Below, one piece after another: positions 1 through 12,400 of a DNA stretch of 64,000 bases. The position numbers and the translations under genes were made by a program. Location: assembly GCF_015062615.1 (NCBI RefSeq), contig NZ_SUUH01000004.1, positions 1 to 64,000 on the forward strand, in the 5' to 3' direction. The DNA comes from Denitrobacterium detoxificans. Its GTDB lineage: Bacteria > Actinomycetota > Coriobacteriia > Coriobacteriales > Eggerthellaceae. Every line of letters begins with the position of its first letter. Position 1 is the first letter of the stretch. The notes beneath the pieces were generated by a model. It saw nothing but the letters and a program-made list of their open reading frames with translations. It was not told the origin of the DNA and did no database searches.

Positions 1-95
1 CACATTGTCGGCCTAATCCGCGCGATATTCATGCAGGAGGGGCTTCCCTTGTCGTGTCCTGCTCATATCGTCTTATGCCCAGGACAGGGGGACGC

Positions 96-164
96 GGGTG
101 ACAGGGGGACGTACCTGCTGTCACCCGAAAACAAAGGTGACAGCAGGTACGTCCCCTGTCACCC
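96..164. repeat. REP/MITE-like long inverted repeat
   Basis: A 30-nt left arm (96-125, starting GGGTGACAGG) and a 29-nt right arm (136-164, ending CCTGTCACCC) are complementary except for one extra G in the left arm. They are separated by a 10-nt A-rich loop. The arms contain GTGACAG/CTGTCAC at both ends. This shape is typical of REP-type elements mobilised by REP-associated Y1 transposases. That assignment is an inference from form; no transposase lies in the window. There is no T-tract, so terminator function is less likely, although an RNA from either strand would fold strongly. Confidence 0.7.
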
Positions 165-274
165 GCTCCCTGCCACACAGCATGGGAAGAGCCATGGAGC
201 CAGGCACCTCGACCCGCGGCTTGGGGGCCACTATAATGCGGGGCAAGGCACCTGGCGCCATGGCTCTGGGTGCC

Positions 275-336
275 CCCTTCCGAAAAGGAAGGGCGTGGCG
301 TCCGTCACCGGGGCCGTTAAAGGAGACGGACGCCAC
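275..336 (-). terminator. Hairpin cluster after the giant gene, candidate terminator
   Basis: A perfect 12-bp stem (295-306 with 325-336, GTGGCGTCCGTC/GACGGACGCCAC) has an 18-nt loop. Directly beyond it on the minus strand lies a second 7-bp stem (275-281 with 287-293, CCCTTCC/GGAAGGG, 5-nt loop). They lie 56-117 nt past the stop of the minus-strand gene. No good U-tract follows either stem, so this could be a Rho-independent terminator of poor form or an RNA-stabilising 3' structure. Confidence 0.4.
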
Positions 337-390
337 TGTATGTATGGTCCTCGTTCGCTATGGGTGACACGAACGCGACCGATCGAGATA

Positions 391-412
391 ATCACCCATC
401 CCTTTGGGTGAT
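391..412 (-). terminator. Hairpin overlapping the giant gene's stop codon
   Basis: ATCACCC (391-397) pairs with GGGTGAT (406-412) around an 8-nt loop. The TGA stop codon (plus 392-394) lies inside one arm, so the last codons of the surface-protein gene form a short hairpin. It may be a weak terminator or a 3' protection structure. Confidence 0.3.
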
Positions 413-3400
413 CTTGCGACGCGCGATGCACAGCAGCGCCAGCGCGGTCGCCATCAGGATAATCAGCCAAGCGAAATCAGCATCGCCCGTGCGCGGAAGC
501 ACGTCGCCGTAGCCGTAGCCGTAGCCCGCGTAGCCGGCCTCCGCCGCGTAATTGCCAAACACCGGCTCGAAGATGGTGTCGGCATCCATGGTGATGTTGA
601 AGATCGCATCGGGATCCTCGTAGTAGGTGGTCACGCCGTTCTGCGTGACGTACCAGCCCTTCAGGTACCAGCCGTCGTGGACGTCGATCGTCACGTCATC
701 GCGCGAGAGCGTGAAGCCGGGCTCGGTTTCGTGCGTATGCAGCGTGACGGTGCCGCCATCGTAGGTGCCCTGGTAAATCGGGTTGCCATCGTCGTCGTAG
801 CCCGTGATGACAACGGTGCCGCCACCTAGCTCGGCGGTATGCGTTTCCACATCCCACACGCCATAGAGCGTGATGTCCGTACCGGTACCGGCCATCGCGG
901 CAAGCAGGAACATCGCCGTGTTCGGGTCGTCGATGCTGGCGTCGGAGGGCAGTTTGCCAGACTTCTGGGCCTCAAGCAGAGCCTCCATGAGCTGCTCGGG
1001 CGTAAAGTCGGGCACCGTAGCACCTTCATGCAGCGCCCAGCCCAGGAACGTGCCGTTGCGGCGCGTGAAGCCCTCTTCGGGAAGCTTGAAGTCTTCCTCG
1101 CCATACGTGTACTCGATGTCGTCCATCTTGCCCTGGGCAACCGGATCGTTCGGGTCGAAGGTGATGTGGTACGTAATGGGCGTCCAGACCGCCGTGAGCG
1201 TGCCGCCGTTGGCGGGAATCGTGTACAGGTAGCCCGGATCCCAAATCCTGCCATCCGCGTCTTCCCAGCCGGTCAGCGTGTAGCCATTGCGCGAGATATC
1301 GTCGGCCGTGGGCAGCTCGATGACGCTGTCGGTGTCGGGGTTGGTCACGATGGGCTTGCGATAGTCGCTATCGATGGGTACCGTGCCGCCAGCCTTGGCG
1401 ATGGCCGCAGCCTCTTCGCGAGCCGCCTTCTCCTCGATAGTCTCGTCGGCGGGAGGCTCTTCCTCCTCGGCGGGCTCGGCATCGGGATCGGTCCAGATGC
1501 CCTTGTTCGGGTCGAGGATGAATTCGTTGCTGATGGCCTTGTAGTACAGGCGCAGCACCATGGTGCCGTCGCCGGCGATGATCGCGCGTGCCACGGTCAC
1601 GTACTCGTTGCCCTCGGCATCGGTGACCACCTGACCATGGGGCACGTATTCGTAACCCGGGATATCCACGTTGTCGGCATTGCGATACGTATAGCCTTCG
1701 ACGTCTTCGTCGGCCCACGCCTCATCGTCGGTGGTGCCCTCATGCTCGATGCGCTGCGTTTCCGCCCACGCCTCGTCGTTGATGATGATTGCGCCGTTCT
1801 CGTCATGCGGAATGGTGCCGTCGGCCGCCACGGGAACCAGATTGCCGTCGCCGTCGATGACCCAGCGCTCCACGTAGTACTTGGTATCGCTATTGGCCAC
1901 GTAGAAGAAGCGCAGGTGCGTGCTGCCGTCGCCATTCAGGTTCGCAGCCTCGAGGCCCATGCCCACGTTGTTGCCATCGGCGTCAACCACGAACGTGAAG
2001 ATCGGGTTGCCGTACTCGTCAAGCTTCTGCTTGCCATCTTCGTCCAGGACCGGCGTAGCGTAGCCAGGCACGTAGGTGTAGCCAGGATAGTAGCCGTCGG
2101 GCTTCGCCGTGCTGGAAACCTCTTCATCGGTGGTCGCGTTGGCCGCCGGGTTCGGATGCTCCTGGTCGGCAATGACCTCATGGGCGATGCCGTTCACGTC
2201 TACCAGGTAGTGGCTCACCTCGTAATTCACGTCGTTGCGCGCCGCCCACACCGCATAGAGCACGGTGGAGGTAGTGGGCATCAGGAACATGCCATCGGGC
2301 GAGATGAAGTACAGCGTCGGGTTGGTGTAGGTGTAACCGCCCTCGGCGCTGCTGTCGGCGAAGACGATCAGCCAGGTGCCGTTCGTGGAAGAGCCGCCCA
2401 TGCCGGTCTTCGTATCGATGCCCGCGCCATGGAAGTTGTCAGCCGCATCATCCAGGCCATCAGCCGTGGTCTGCGAGATGTTGCCAACCGTACGCGAGCC
2501 ATCGGGTACGTTGGACCAGCCGATGAAGTAGTAGCCATCGCGATGGACATCGTTCACACCCGGCAGGCGGAAGGAAGACTCGCTGGAATGGTTGCTCTTC
2601 TTCGTGCCATCGGCCTGCTCGACGCCATCGGCATCGGCGTTGTGGTTGACCCACGTGCCGGCGCCCGGATCGAGAATGAGCTCGATGGTGGTCTTGGCCC
2701 TGTAGTACAGGTTCAGCACCAGGCTGCCGTCGTGGGCGATATTGCCACTCGTGACGCTCGTGTACACATTGCCCTCCGCGTCAACGGCGGTACCCACGAA
2801 CTCGTATCCAATGAAGTTCTCGTTGTACGCGTAGCCAGAACGCGATTCGTTCTCATCGTCGGAAAGGACCGTCGCAGTATGCGTGGTGTCGGACGCGCCC
2901 ACGGTTGCGTCAACGCCCTGGATGTCGGCGTCGGTAATGAGTTCCTTGATGGTGCCGTCGCCGGTGATACGCCAATGCTTCACTTCGTACGTGGTCAGGT
3001 TGCCGTACGCGTAGTACAGCTTCAGCACCAAGGTGCCATCGGGGGCGATATCGTCACGCGTAAACGATGCGTATACCTTGCCGCCGGGAGCGGTGAAGGC
3101 GGAACCGTTGGCGATGAAGCTATAGCCTGCAACGGCAATGTTGTCAGCGTGACGATACGTGGTCGCAGCATCGAGCTCGTCGGCCCATGCCTCTTCGTCG
3201 GTGATGCCCGCATAGGCAAGGCGATTCGCGACGACCCACGCGGAGCCTTCGTCATGTGCCACGGGATTACCGTCGGTGCCATAGGGAACCGTGCCGTCCT
3301 GGTTCAGGGCGATGGCCACGCCATCACCAGTGATGACCCAGCGCTCCACGTAGTACGGAGTATCATTGTTGGCCTTCCACACCGCGTACAGGGTAACGGG

Positions 3401-6400
3401 CGATGCGCTGGGCACCGTGTACGTGCCGCCTGCGGCGATGAATTCGGCGCCCGTGGTGGTGGCGATGTTGCCCGCCAGGGCCGCAGCGGCATCGGCAGCC
3501 GTACGCGACGGAATGCCCTGGCTCGTGCCCACATTCACGCCACCCTGCGTGGGAATGGTGGTCCAGCCCACCAGCGTGTAGCCGGTACGCGTCATATCGC
3601 TGTTGCTGGGCAGGTTGAAGGTCTGGTCGGTCTTGTAGGTGCCGGACCACGTGTCGGTGGAGGGGCTCCACGAACCGCTGCCCTCGACGAGCGTCACGGA
3701 AACGGAAACGGGCATGTAGTAGAGCACCAGGACCATGTTGCCATCGCCGTCCAGGTTATGGCGAGCCACCGTGGTGTAGCCCAGGTAGCTATTGCCGCGC
3801 GTCACGTAGGTGTAACCCTCAACGGCCAGGTTGTCGGCATGGCGATACGTGACCGAAGAATCGAGAGCGTCGGCCCAGGCTTCCTCATCGGTGGTACCGG
3901 TGTAGGCAAGGCGCTGCGTAACCGCCCAAGCGGCATCGTGGGAAACGACGTTCTTGGAAGCGTCGCGGTCGATGGTGCCGTCCTGCTTCAGGGGGATGGC
4001 CACGCCGTCGCCCGTGATGATCCAGCGCTCCACATAGTACGGCGTGTCGGTGTTGGCCTGCCATACGGCGTACAGGGTGACCTTGGCGTTGGTGGGCATC
4101 ACGTACGTGCCGTTGGCTGCGGTGAACACGGCGCCCGTGTCGCTTGCGCGGCCGGTGAGCGCGGCGGCGATTGCTGCGGCGGAGCGGCTTGCCCAGCCCG
4201 TGGACTCGGTAACCGAAACTGCAGAACCGGAAACGTTCACCGTGGGCTGCGTGGTCCAGCCAACCAGCGTGTAGCCGTCACGCGTAATGGCGTCGGCGCC
4301 CGTGCCGTTGGGCAGCACATGCGAGGAGTCACTGGAGTAATGATAGGTCTTGCTGCCAGCCCAGCTGGAATCGCTACCGCCAACCAGCTCGAGCTCGTTG
4401 GTGAAGGTGCCGTCATCCTGCATAGCCGGCTTGTAGTAGAGAATCAGGCGCAGGCTGCCGTCGGCCAGGATCTCGCCCTGAGCCACGGTGGTGTAGCCCT
4501 TGTAGCTATCGTTGTGGACGATGTACTGGTAACCAGCAACCGTCTTGATGTCGTTGTTGGTGTAAGGCAGGGTATCCGTGCCAGTGAAGTCAGCCTTCGC
4601 CGTCTCGTGGGGCACGCCCTGCGTGTACGTTACGCGATTGTCGGTAGCGTACGTGCCGGAATGCGTGACGACGATCAGGCCATTGGCATCGCGGTCGACC
4701 ACGGGGGTCTTGCCGTCCGGGCCGATCTTCATCTGGATAGCGGTGCCATCTTCCAGAACAACCCAGTACTCAACGGTATAGGTAACGTCATTGGCGCGCC
4801 AGACGGCGTAGAGCGTAACGTTATTGTTCGTAGGCGTCGAGAATGCCGCACCCGCAGCGGTGAAGGCCTTGCCACGAGCCCCGAAGTCCGGGATCAACGT
4901 GGCGTCGGAATTCAGGTTCTGAGCGAGCGTTGCCGCCGTGCGAGAATCCTCACCCGTACTGGTGTTCACGGAAATGGGGGTGCCGCCAGCAGGCGTCACG
5001 GTAGGTTCGGTCGTCCAGCCAACGAGCGTGTAGCCCTCGCGCGTGATATCGCTGCCCGTGGGCAGGTTGTACACGTCGTCGGTGGAATGCTGGACGCTGG
5101 TCTCAACGCCGCTGGCCCACGTACCAGAACCACCCTCATAGGTAATGGTGTTCACGATGGCCTTCCACACTGCGTACAGTGTGATGTTCTGGTTGGTGGT
5201 GGGCACCAGGTAGGCGCCGCCCTTCGCAGTGTAGGCCACGCCGAACTCGGCAGCCTTTGCGGCATCGTAGACCAGGCCGACTGCCAGGTCGGCGGCCGTG
5301 CGCGAGTCGTCGCCCGTGCTGGTATGCACGTAGATCGGGCTTCCGCCCGCAGGCGTTACCGTGGGCTCGGCGGACCAGCCGATGAATTCATAGCCCTCGC
5401 GGCTGATGGCATCAGCGCCAGGCGTGAGGAATTCCTCGTCGGTGCCGTAGGTGCCGCTCTTGTCGCCGCCCGCAGCCCAGGTGCCGTTGCCCTTGTCGAA
5501 CGTGATCGTCTTGGTGACGGGCACGTAGTACAGGTCGAGCACCGTGAGGATGCTGCCATCGGCGGCCAGCTTGATCTTCAGACGCGACGTGGTGGTTACC
5601 GTAGTGTCGACAGCCGTGGTTACGGAATCGTCGGTATGAGACACCGTGCGCGACATGCCATTGGTCAGGTACTCGTAGCCGGTGATGCTGTCGTTATCCT
5701 GCGTGTACCACGGCTTAGTCGGGTCGAGCGTGGCAACGTCGGCGATGGCCACCTCGCCCGTCACGCCGGTATGCGTCAGCGTCTCAATGGGATGCACCAC
5801 GCCGTTGCCGTCGACGTAATAGCGATTCACGGTGTAGGGCGAATCATCATTCGCACGCCAGACCGCATAGAGCACGCGCTCGGAAAGCGTGGGCATCAGG
5901 TACTTGACGTCGTTGACACCCACGTAGACGTACTGCTTGCTCACGGGGTCCCACGTGGCAACGAGCGTCCAGTTCGCTCCGCCATGAGCGAAGTCATTGC
6001 CCGTGGCAGAGGCGAGGCGGTTGGCGGTTTCCTGGGAAGCCAGGCCCTCGGCCGTGGATCCAGCCGCATCGGTTGCCCAGCCAACCAGCGTGTAGCCGGG
6101 ACGCAGGACGTCGGCATTGGTAGGAAGCACCGTGGTGCTCTGCGTGGTATGCGTAGTGACGGCCTTGCCCTCGCTGCCAGACTTCCAGCTGGCGGGAGCG
6201 TCGGTCGTGCCACCCAGGACCAGCCTGAGCGTATTCTCGTTCGCCTCGTAGTACAGGTACATCTTCAGCGGATTGGCGGGGTCGCCGGAAATGCTGCCGG
6301 AGGAGCTGGTGGTGTGGGGCACGTTGTCGGCGTCGGTAACACTGTTGCCATGCGACAGATAGCTGTAACCAGCCACAGCCGTGTTGTCATTGGTCACATG

Positions 6401-9400
6401 CGCGTTGGGCACGTAGCTGTTGCCCTCGGCGTCGGCATGCTCGTCAGTAACACCCACGTGCGTGATCTTGTTCTGGCCCTCAGCCACTTCATTGCCATTC
6501 ACGTCGATGGGGATGAGCTCGCCATCGCCCGTTACCTTGTAGCGATATACGTAGTACTCAGTATCGCTGTTAGCGCGCCAGACCGCGTAGAGCGTGACGC
6601 TGCGGTTGGTGGGCATCTGATACAGGGCCGTTCCATTGGCCAGGGTGAAGTACGCGCCGCCAGCAGCAGTGCCGCCCGTTACGTCATCGATGGCGTCGGC
6701 CATATTCTGCGATGCAACGCCCGTGCTCTCGTTTACCGACTCACCGTTGTAGGTGGGATACGTCGTCCAACCAACGAGCGTGTAGCCACCGCGCGTGAAC
6801 GCGTCGCCCGTGGGCAGCGTGAACTGCGAATCGGTGGAGTGCAGCGACGAAGTGCCCTGGCCCTCCGCGGGCGTGGCGTAGGTGCCAGCCACGAAGTTCA
6901 GGCTGTTGTTATTGGCGCGCCATACTGCGTAGAGCTTCTGGCTCGTGGTGGGCATGGTGTAGCCCGGCGTATAGAACGTGTAGGTGATGCCATCGGGCGT
7001 GGTGGCAACGCGCGTGTAGTTCGCGCCGCCGTTCTGCGGCGTGTTACCCGTAATCAGCGCCAGGGCATCGGCGATGCTCTGGGAAGCATCGGCGATGGCG
7101 GCCTTGCCCGAAGGATCGGTGCTCCAGCCAACCAGCGTGTAGCCGGCGCGGGTCACGTCGTTGTTGGTGGGCAGGTTGAAGCCCGCCTCTGCCTGATGCG
7201 TGGTCGAGCTGTAGTCGGTAGTGCCCCATGCGCCCGCACCCGGATCAAGCTCGAGCGTCAGGTCGTCAGCACGATAGTACAGCGTGTAGCGCATCAAGCC
7301 ATCGCCCGTGATCGTAGCAGTAGGCGTAAGCGTGCTCGTGTGCAGGACGTTCAGGGCATCCCTGAAGCTCGGATTGAAGGTGTAGCCCACGAACGCGGAG
7401 TAGTTCGCCGAATTCACGCCCGAGGTGCTTGTGTACTGCGTGAGCGGGTAGACCTCGTCGGTGATGCCGGTGAGGGCATCGGTGATGGTCTCCTTCTCGG
7501 TACCGTTACCGTCGAAGCGGATATGGTCAACGTAGTAGGTCGTGTCGTCGTTGGCACGCCAGACCGCGTAGAGCGTCTGATTGGCGGAAGGCACCAGATA
7601 GGCGATGTCGGTGGCATATACGTATGCGCTGCCGTTCCACGTGGCTACCAGCGTCCAGTGCGCGCCGCCCGCGTAGAATTCGTCGCCCGTGATAGCGGCC
7701 AGCGTGGCGGCCGTGGTCTGCGAAGCGCGACCCGTCGCGGAAGCGCCGTCGCTGCTGCGCGCCCAGCCAACCAGCGTGTAGCCGGCGCGGGTCACAGTAT
7801 TGTAAGCGGGCAGCTGAATTTCCTGCTCGACGCGGTAGGTCTTCGGGTTCGTCCCGTTCCAGCTAGCACCCGTGGCGGTGGTGGTATCCCAGGAGCCAGC
7901 GCCGGTGTTCAGGGTAATCTTCACCTCGTTGGCCAGGTAATACAGCGTGTAGGTGATGCCGCCGCTTACGTAACCCACGTAATCCCATGCGTAGGTGGTA
8001 ACGTCGCCGCCGTTGATGGTGACGTTCCAGCCCTCCACGCCGTAGGCATTCAGGCCGTGAGCCAGGTACGTGTAGCCCGTAATAGCGTTCGCGATGGAAG
8101 GCGAAGCGTCGGCTGCGCCATCGCGGCTGGTTACGCCCGTGCTGTTCAGGTAGCCATAGGCATCGGCGCCGCTCACGGGAGCGCTATCGGCGTGGACGAT
8201 GGTGTCGGCCCACGTCTGATACACGTTCGAAGAAACCTGCACCACTTCGCCCTCGCCCGTTACCTTCTTCACGACCACCGTGTAATCGATCAGGATCGGG
8301 CTCCACACTGCGTACAGCGTGCGGTTCGTGGTAGGCATCAGGTACGTTGCGCCATCCAGGAAGTAGACCTTGCCATACGTGGCCGTGATGAGCGCATTCT
8401 GGCTATTCAGGTACGTGATGATGTCGAAGGCGTTCTTGCCGGTAGCTTCGTTCACGTCAATCGTCTGGCCGTTCACGGTCACGCTCTGCAGCGTCGTCCA
8501 GCCAACCAGCTCGTAGCCCGTGCGCTTCACGGTGGCGTCCGTGGGAAGCGCGAAGGTGTCGTCGGCGTCATGGTTCTGCGTGAACGTGCCATTGGGCGAA
8601 AGCGAGCCGGATTCGTAGGTGAGCACGAGGGAGTCGGCGTAGTAGAACAGGCGCAGGACCAGCGTGCCGTCGCCGTTCAGGTTGTCGCGCGAGGTCGTGG
8701 TAACCGTCTTGCCCTCGATGGTGTGGCTCTGGTTATGACCCAGGTAGATGTAGCCCTCGATGTCGATAACGTCGTTCACCAGGTTGTAGCCCAGCGTCTC
8801 GGTGGAGGGCACCGCGCCCTGGCTAGCATCGGAAGGCACCACACCGTCAGCGTAGACCATGGCGTCGGTGCGGCCAGTATGCTGCTTGCGGTACGTCTCC
8901 CACAGCGTAGGATCAGCAGCCACAGCCTCGGGCGTGGTCACGATGAGCAGGCCCGTAGCCGGGTCGCGCATGACGTTGCCGTTGGCATCGAGCGGCGAAA
9001 GCGTGCCGTCGCCGTTCAGCAGCCAACGCTCCACGAAGTACGTGGTATCGCTACGCGGCGTGTAGTACAGGTTCAGCACCAGGCTGCCGTCGGCGGTGAT
9101 TTCCGCGTTCTGCGTCGTGGTCACCGTATGCAGCACGCCATTTTCGTCCTTGTAGCTGAACGAAGCGGTGTCGGCCAGGAAGTCGTAGCCGTTCCAGTTG
9201 AAGACCTTGGTGCCGATCTCCTGGTCCTTGGCGTTGGCCGTGGTGTCGTTGGCGGGCTTCGCAGCCTCCTGGGCCGTCGTGCCCGTATCGCCGGTAGTGC
9301 GATAGCTCCACACGACTTCCGTGGTGCCGTCGCCATGGATCTTCACGTGATTGACCTTGTAGTAGCTGGGAAGCGCTGCCCAGTGAGCATACAGGGTGAT

Positions 9401-12400
9401 GGCTCCAATGGGCGTGGAGTACGTGCCACCAGCCACGACGACCACGTCACCACCGATTTCGGTGGTGAAGCCATCGAGCATGTAGCCCGCGCGCGTGAGC
9501 TGCGTGGCGGTGGGCACCACGAGCGACGTGCCGGAAGCCAGGCGGCCCTGCCACACATCGTCGGCGAAGGAGAGCTTGCCATCGCCGTCGTAGGCGCCCG
9601 AACCCGTAGCCCAGGTGCCGTTGTTCGGCATGACCTTCACGGTGAAGGTGCTGGGTACGTAGAACAGCGAGAAGACGGACGTGGCGTCACGCTCGATGGA
9701 GCCCGTTGCGGTCGTTCCCTCGTACGTGGGGCTGTACGTGGCGTTGGGCGTGCCGCCCTGGACGTCGACGTTGTCCTGGTTGTCGTTGCTCTTGTACGTG
9801 TACGGCTTCGTGGAGGTGTCGTACACCCAAGCCACACCAGCCGTCACGTTCACGGCAGCATCGGCGTAGCCGGTGTAGGCGATCAAGTAGACCTTGTAGG
9901 TATCCAGGTCGGCCGTAACGTCTTCCACGGTAACGGTGTTGCCGTTATGGATGACGTCGCTGCCGGAAGCATCCACCAGGTAGGTCTTGCCGTCGCCGTC
10001 AACGCGGTAACGCGCCACGTAGTAGCTCACCTGCGTGGCGGTGAAGATGAAGTTCAGGACGGTGGAGCCATCGGCGGCCACGATCTTGGTGCCATCGGTT
10101 TCGGTGGGCATGCCCGTGCCGTAGTCGCCCACGTTGGTGCCGGGGGCAACCCAAGTGTAGCCGATGATCTTGTAGGTATCGGCATCCATGTTCGCGCCGG
10201 TAAGTGAGCCATCGTAGGTGCCCACGGGGCTCTGCGCCGGGGAAACGGTCTCATCGGCCACGCCGTCGTGATAGACCTGCGTGCCCGTGTATTCCATGGT
10301 GCCGTCGCCCTTGATGCGGTACACGGCCACGGAGTAGTCGGTGTCGTTGGTGGTCACCCAGACCGCATACAGCGTGTCGGCCTCCACGCCCATGGGGAAC
10401 GTGGTGGTGTACAGCAGGCCCGCCGCAGAGAGCGCGTCCTTCAGCGCGTTGGCGCGATAGCCCTTGGCGTCGGCCACAGTAAGGGTCTCGCCAGCATACG
10501 TGCCGCTGGTGAACGTGTAGGTTGCCTCGGTGGTCCAGCCCGCCAGCCTATAGCCATCGCGCGTAACGTCGGCAGCCACGGGCAGCGTCACGGTGCTCTC
10601 GGCCTTCACGGTGGAGGGCATCGCGTACGTGGAGGTCGTGGCCTTGTTGCCATAGGTGCCAAGGTCGAAGTTGAGCTGCAGGCTGTCGGCCTCGTACACC
10701 AGGACCAGCGTCAGGCTGCCGTCCGCGGCGATGACGCCCGTGAAGACCGTAGCCTTGCTCACGCCATTCGCGCCCGTCTTGTTGAAGGAGGCGCTGAACG
10801 TGTAACCGGTGAATGCGCTGTAGTCGATGGTGTAGCTACCAGAGGGAGCGTAGCTCTCGCCCGCCGCGTAATTCAGGTGGCGGTACACCGAGCCCGTGCC
10901 CTCGCCGGCGACTTCGCTCTGACCGCGGTTCACGATGGCCGTGTAGCTGGTGAGGATGTCCTCGCCAGAAACGACGATTGTGTTGGTGGTAGAGCCGTTC
11001 ACGGTAAAGGCATTCAGGGGAACGATGTTGCCGTCGCCCGTGTACTTCCAGTACTCCACGTTGAAGGTGGCCACGTCAGGCGTGTACAGAAGCACGAACT
11101 TAGCCAGGCCGTTGCCCGTGATGGTGACGGTGGTGGTAGCTGCTGTGGCGTAGGCCGTGCTGTACGTGCCAACCGTCAGGTCGTTCTTCATCTTGTAGCC
11201 GGCGATGACCGCGTAGCCGCCCGTGATCGAGTAGCCCGCATGAGAACCGGTCACGATGTCGCCTTCGGCATTCAGGGTAATCGAAGTATCGGTGGTAGCC
11301 TGACCCACGACGTCGGTGCCGATCTTGGTGGTGTACTGGCCCGTGGGATCGAGGTACCAGCGCTCGATGGTGAACGCCGTGGTGTCGTTTGCCACGTAGA
11401 ACAGCTTCAGCACCAGGGGCTCGGCCTTGCTGATGTTGCCAGACAGGTGCGTGGTGTACGCCGCCGCCGTGGGCGAAGCATCAACCGTGCCGTTCACCTT
11501 CACCGTGTAGCCAGCGAAGTCGGCATCCGCGAAGCCGTAGATGGAGGCATTGTCCCCCACCAGCGTGTAGCCAGCCCAAGCCGCTTCGGTGTTCACGTTG
11601 TGGGCGGTCGCGGTAGCGGTGGTGTCGGTGGTGCCGGTCAGGTTATCGGTGTTCACCTTCGTGATGATGATATTGCCATTGGCGTCCTTGACCACCTTGT
11701 AGTGCTCGACCACGTACGGCGTATCGGCGATGGGCTTGTACACCGCATACAGCGTGATGGCGTTGCCGTCGTTGGCGGGCAGCTTGTAGGTGGAACCCGG
11801 GGCAAGCAGCAGGTCGCCCAGACCGTCGGCGTAGGTAATCGCCGCCTGGCCCGCGCGCTCGGTTGCCGCTGCGGCATCCGTGGTCCAGCCCACCAGCGTG
11901 TAGCCAGGGCGATCGACCGCGGTAGCACCGGGAAGCGTTGCGTTGTATTCGGTGGCATGGTCGGTATCGACCTTGTTGCCCGTGGTGCCGTCGGTCCACG
12001 TTGCGGGAAGCGTCGGCCAGGCCGTGCCCGCATCCAGCGTGAACGTGTAGCCGTTGGGCGCGTAATACAGCGTGATGATCAGCTTCGGGTTGCCAGCCAC
12101 GATCTTGCCGGTGCCCGGAGCCCACGTGCCAGACTGGTTATTGCCGCTGGTCTTGGTAACGCCCGCAACGGTGACCACGTCGCCGTACGTCCATCCCACG
12201 AAGGACGGATAGTTGGCGGCAGTAGTGCCCGAAGTACTCGTGTAGACTTCCGCAACGGCGGTGTCGTCGGTGATGCCCGTGAAGGTATCGACGATGACCG
12301 TCTTCTCATTGCCGTTACCATCGATGCGCACGTGGCGCACGGTGTAAGGCGTGGTGTCGAGCGCGTACCAGACCGCATAGAGCGTCGTGTTCTCGGTACC

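Larger units (their letters stand above)
1..391. other. Left-edge non-coding region downstream of the giant surface-protein gene
   Basis: No convincing gene is seen. The short reading frames here lack ribosome binding sites and recognisable sequence. The stretch holds a long inverted repeat (96-164) and several hairpins between 275 and 375 that follow the stop codon of the minus-strand giant gene. A gene ending just outside the window to the left cannot be excluded. Confidence 0.6.
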
